Part shown: positions 5,550-7,295 of the stretch, piece by piece
Layout of the letters: each line of letters starts with the position of its first letter
How positions within the stretch are numbered: the stretch's first letter is position 1
NCBI GenBank assembly: GCA_018652925.1
Contig: JABIBH010000252.1
Coordinates: 1-7,295 of the forward strand
Length of the DNA: 7,295 nt
DNA from: a bacterium
Lineage (GTDB): Bacteria > Krumholzibacteriota > Krumholzibacteriia > LZORAL124-64-63
Direction of reading: 5' to 3'
The notes under the pieces: model-generated
What the model was told of the DNA's origin: nothing
Database searches by the model: none
The model's input: the letters and a program-made list of their open reading frames with translations, nothing else
Translations under genes and position numbers: made by a program

Positions 5550-6632
5550 GTGTTAGAAAAACCTGGCCGCGATTTATTGTACGCCATACCCAAAACCGAT
5601 TTACATGTCCATCTTGATGGCTCTTTGAGAATATCTACAGTCCGTGAACTTGCTGCAAAACATAAACTCCCTTTTAATTTCAAAACTGACGATGATGTTC
5701 GTGCTGTCTGCCAAGTGGATGAACGATGCGAAAGCCTTGAAGACTATTTAAAAGTATTTGATATCACCCTGCAGTTGATGCAAACCAAAGAAGAACTTGA
5801 ACGGATTGCATTTGAGCTTGCAGAAGATGCGCATCATGAAAACATCAGATACATGGAAGTTCGATACTCTCCAATGCTGCACACAATAAAAGGTCTCAAG
5901 CTGGATGAAATTGTTGAAGCCGTGCAAAAAGGACTGGATAGAGCGAGAAGGCAGTTTGGAATTTTTACCGGTCAGATAGTCTGTGGTATTCGACACATCT
6001 CGGTTGAGTCGTCTCTTGAGCTTGCTGACCTAGCAGTTCGATGGAAAAATAGAGGTGTTGTTGCATTTGATTTAGCAGGAGCAGAAAAAGATTTCCCTGC
6101 CAAGGACCATATTCAGGCGTTTTATAAAGTTCTCAATGCCAATATGCCCGTAACTGTTCATGCTGGAGAAGCATTTGGAGCAGAGTCTATTCACCAGGCA
6201 GTTCACTATTGTGGTGCTAACAGAATCGGCCACGGGACACACCTTTCAGAAGATATGGATTTATTGCAATGGGTAAATGACAGGCGGATTGCTGTTGAAG
6301 TTTGCCTGGCAAGTAACCTGCAAACTGGGGCAATTCTGGATTACGCCAGCCATCCAATCAAGAAGTTCATGGAAGAAGGATTGCGAGTCACACTCAATAC
6401 AGATAACAGACTGGTATCAGGTACAACCATGACCAACGAACTGGTATTGGCTGTTGAACACTACAACCTTACGACTGATCAAATTGCTAAAATATTACTC
6501 GATGGATTCAAGAGTTCTTTCCTGCCTCTGGTAGAAAAAGCCAGCCTGATTAACCGTGTGCTTGATGAGTTTTACAAGTTGGGAGTTAATTATTCCGGAG
6601 TGATTAGTCGTCGCTGGCGCGCATTCCATTGA
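5550..6632 (+). CDS. add: Adenosine deaminase
   Basis: This cytosolic zinc enzyme converts adenosine (and deoxyadenosine) to inosine and ammonia in purine salvage. The 360-residue protein is of normal family length and carries the metal and catalytic motifs in order: PKTDLHVHLDGSL (His19, His21), VTVHAGE (His204, Glu207), NRIGHGTHL (His228), EVCLASN (255-256) and VTLNTDNRLVSGTT (Asp285). TDN replaces the TDD of mammalian and E. coli enzymes, a variant I know from other bacterial adenosine deaminases such as actinobacterial ones. The NTDNR-L-x-S context favours true adenosine deaminase over adenine deaminase or AMP deaminase. I chose the GTG at 5550 because GGAGG precedes it and the family N-terminus fits; a TTG at 5499 would add 17 residues. 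A long structured leader precedes it. Its 3' end overlaps the opposite-strand methyltransferase gene by 43 bases. With SAHH in the same window, it could remove the adenosine that SAHH makes. Confidence 0.93.
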   Translation: MLEKPGRDLLYAIPKTDLHVHLDGSLRISTVRELAAKHKLPFNFKTDDDVRAVCQVDERCESLEDYLKVFDITLQLMQTKEELERIAFELAEDAHHENIRYMEVRYSPMLHTIKGLKLDEIVEAVQKGLDRARRQFGIFTGQIVCGIRHISVESSLELADLAVRWKNRGVVAFDLAGAEKDFPAKDHIQAFYKVLNANMPVTVHAGEAFGAESIHQAVHYCGANRIGHGTHLSEDMDLLQWVNDRRIAVEVCLASNLQTGAILDYASHPIKKFMEEGLRVTLNTDNRLVSGTTMTNELVLAVEHYNLTTDQIAKILLDGFKSSFLPLVEKASLINRVLDEFYKLGVNYSGVISRRWRAFH

Positions 6633-7135
6633 CGCCTGATTTCAAAAGCCATTACGCCAAAACTGACAGCAACATTTAATGATTGTTTGGCTCCACTCAT
6701 CGGAATTTCCACAGCGTAATCGGCTTGTTTGGCAACTTCCGCAGACACACCATCAACTTCATTACCAACTACAAAGCAGCAGGGAAACGGATATTCAAAA
6801 TCGACATATTGCTTTGCGCCCTCAACTTGTTCCAATGCTACAATAGCAATTCCTTCATCTTTCAAACTGCTAATAATTTCCACAGGATCTTTGGAGTAGC
6901 TCCAGGGAACCATCTCAGTAGCTCCAAGGGCAGTTTTCTCGATATCTGGCCGCGGGGGAGTTGCACACATTCCACTCAGGTAAATCCCGCTTAAGGCAGA
7001 AGCATCTGCAGTTCTGAACATAGCCCCTATATTCCAGGCACTTCGAATGTTGTCCAGTAAGGCAAAGACCGGCATTCTTTCCAAGGCGAGTGCCTGTCCC
7101 AATGTAAGCCTGTTACTACCTGTAGGCTGTGTCAT
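6590..7135 (-). CDS. SpoU/TrmH-family RNA 2'-O-ribose methyltransferase
   Basis: SPOUT-class enzymes bind SAM in a C-terminal trefoil knot and methylate the ribose 2'-OH of tRNA or rRNA. From the ATG at 7135 the protein has 181 residues and shows all three family motifs: motif 1 LLDNIRSAWNIGAMFRTADA (Asn35 and the catalytic-type Arg41), motif 2 VVGNEVDGVS (Glu126) and motif 3 IPMSGAKQSLNVAVSFG (144-160). A TPPRPDIEKTALGATEMVPW segment marks the short TrmH-like subgroup without the extra N-terminal RNA-binding domain of RlmB. The RNA target cannot be told. A TTG at 7147 would add four residues; neither start has a clear ribosome-binding site. The C-terminal tail is basic (RRQWNARQRRL) and is encoded opposite the end of adenosine deaminase. 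It diverges from the gene at the right edge. The enzyme releases S-adenosylhomocysteine, the substrate of the SAHH upstream. Confidence 0.9.
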   Translation of the reverse strand: MTQPTGSNRLTLGQALALERMPVFALLDNIRSAWNIGAMFRTADASALSGIYLSGMCATPPRPDIEKTALGATEMVPWSYSKDPVEIISSLKDEGIAIVALEQVEGAKQYVDFEYPFPCCFVVGNEVDGVSAEVAKQADYAVEIPMSGAKQSLNVAVSFGVMAFEIRRQWNARQRRLITPE

Positions 7136-7246
7136 AATCGGGTCCAATTCTCTGAGTATTCAACGCTAAACTTTTCGCAACAATAGCCGATAATATGACC
7201 TGTGAACAGTGACAAACCAAAATCAGAAAAGAACGGTCTATATCCG

Positions 7247-7295
7247 ATGAAGCGCAAAACTGTAACTCTCTGTATGATTGCTCGTGATAACGAGA
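7247..7295 (+). CDS. Probable family-2 glycosyltransferase, N-terminal fragment (3' partial)
   Basis: Only 16 codons are visible before the window ends. They read MKRKTVTLCMIARDNE, which matches the first β-strand and loop of many GT-A fold family-2 glycosyltransferases (typically ISLCMIVKNEE), the part that starts the nucleotide-sugar binding site. An in-frame GTG at 7202 would add 15 polar residues; an in-frame stop just upstream (7196-7198) limits the gene to these two starts, and neither has a clear ribosome-binding site. It is divergent from the methyltransferase gene. The call rests on a very short match. Confidence 0.5.
   Translation, partial: MKRKTVTLCMIARDNE

Noticed and set aside
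5550..6632. Deaminase as a DadD/MtaD-type SAH or 5'-deoxyadenosine deaminase
   Set aside because: The PKTDLHVHLDG, HAGE, RIGHG and NTDN motifs are those of the classical adenosine deaminase family, not the MtaD/DadD branch.
6683..6994. Plus-strand open frame of 103 codons opposite the methyltransferase
   Set aside because: It is antisense to a gene with all three SpoU motifs and has no recognisable features of its own.
1..7295. CRISPR array, transposase, tRNA or rRNA
   Set aside because: I found no regularly spaced direct repeats, no transposase motifs and no tRNA-like TψC or anticodon arms on either strand.

Overview
The window is 7.3 kb of moderately AT-rich bacterial DNA, densely coded on both strands. 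Two predicted outer-membrane or exported β-proteins point to a Gram-negative organism. A short archaeal/Thermotoga-type S-adenosylhomocysteine hydrolase (SAHH), a glycolate/lactate-oxidase-type Fe-S module and frequent TTG/GTG starts fit an environmental lineage outside the well-known model groups. The sequence alone does not let me name the phylum.

Layout, left to right. (1) 1-1603 (+): the 3' end of a glycolate-oxidase-type flavoprotein, in which a GlcD C-terminus runs into a reduced GlcE-like segment. It overlaps by 8 bases a GlcF-type iron-sulfur subunit. (2) 1672-2943 (+): SAHH with a TTG start, 68 bases downstream and with no terminator between, so probably read from the same transcript. 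A strong hairpin terminator follows at 2965-3003. (3) 3061-4381 (+): a two-gene unit made of an unrecognised exported protein and an AlkD-type HEAT-repeat DNA glycosylase, 10 bases apart. A second terminator at 4382-4416 closes it, with nearly the same stem as the first. (4) 4433-5221 (-): a convergent gene for an outer-membrane β-barrel protein, which probably shares that terminator. (5) 5236-5549: a divergent intergenic region with candidate promoters for both flanking genes, a perfect 12-bp palindrome and a long structured leader ending in a hairpin next to the next gene's ribosome-binding site. (6) 5550-6632 (+): adenosine deaminase with a GTG start. (7) 6590-7135 (-): a SpoU/TrmH-type RNA 2'-O-methyltransferase whose 3' end overlaps the deaminase gene tail to tail by 43 bases. 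(8) 7247 to the right edge (+): the first codons of a probable family-2 glycosyltransferase.

Functional links, by inference: SAM-dependent methyltransferases such as the TrmH-type enzyme release S-adenosylhomocysteine. SAHH splits it reversibly into homocysteine and adenosine, and adenosine deaminase removes adenosine as inosine, pulling the reaction forward. AlkD-type enzymes repair alkylated bases. The glycolate-type oxidase is a separate metabolic theme whose only visible tie to SAHH is likely co-transcription. I saw no mobile element, CRISPR array, tRNA or rRNA. The least explained parts are the structured divergent region at about 5236-5549, the reduced GlcE-like segment, and the exported protein paired with AlkD.
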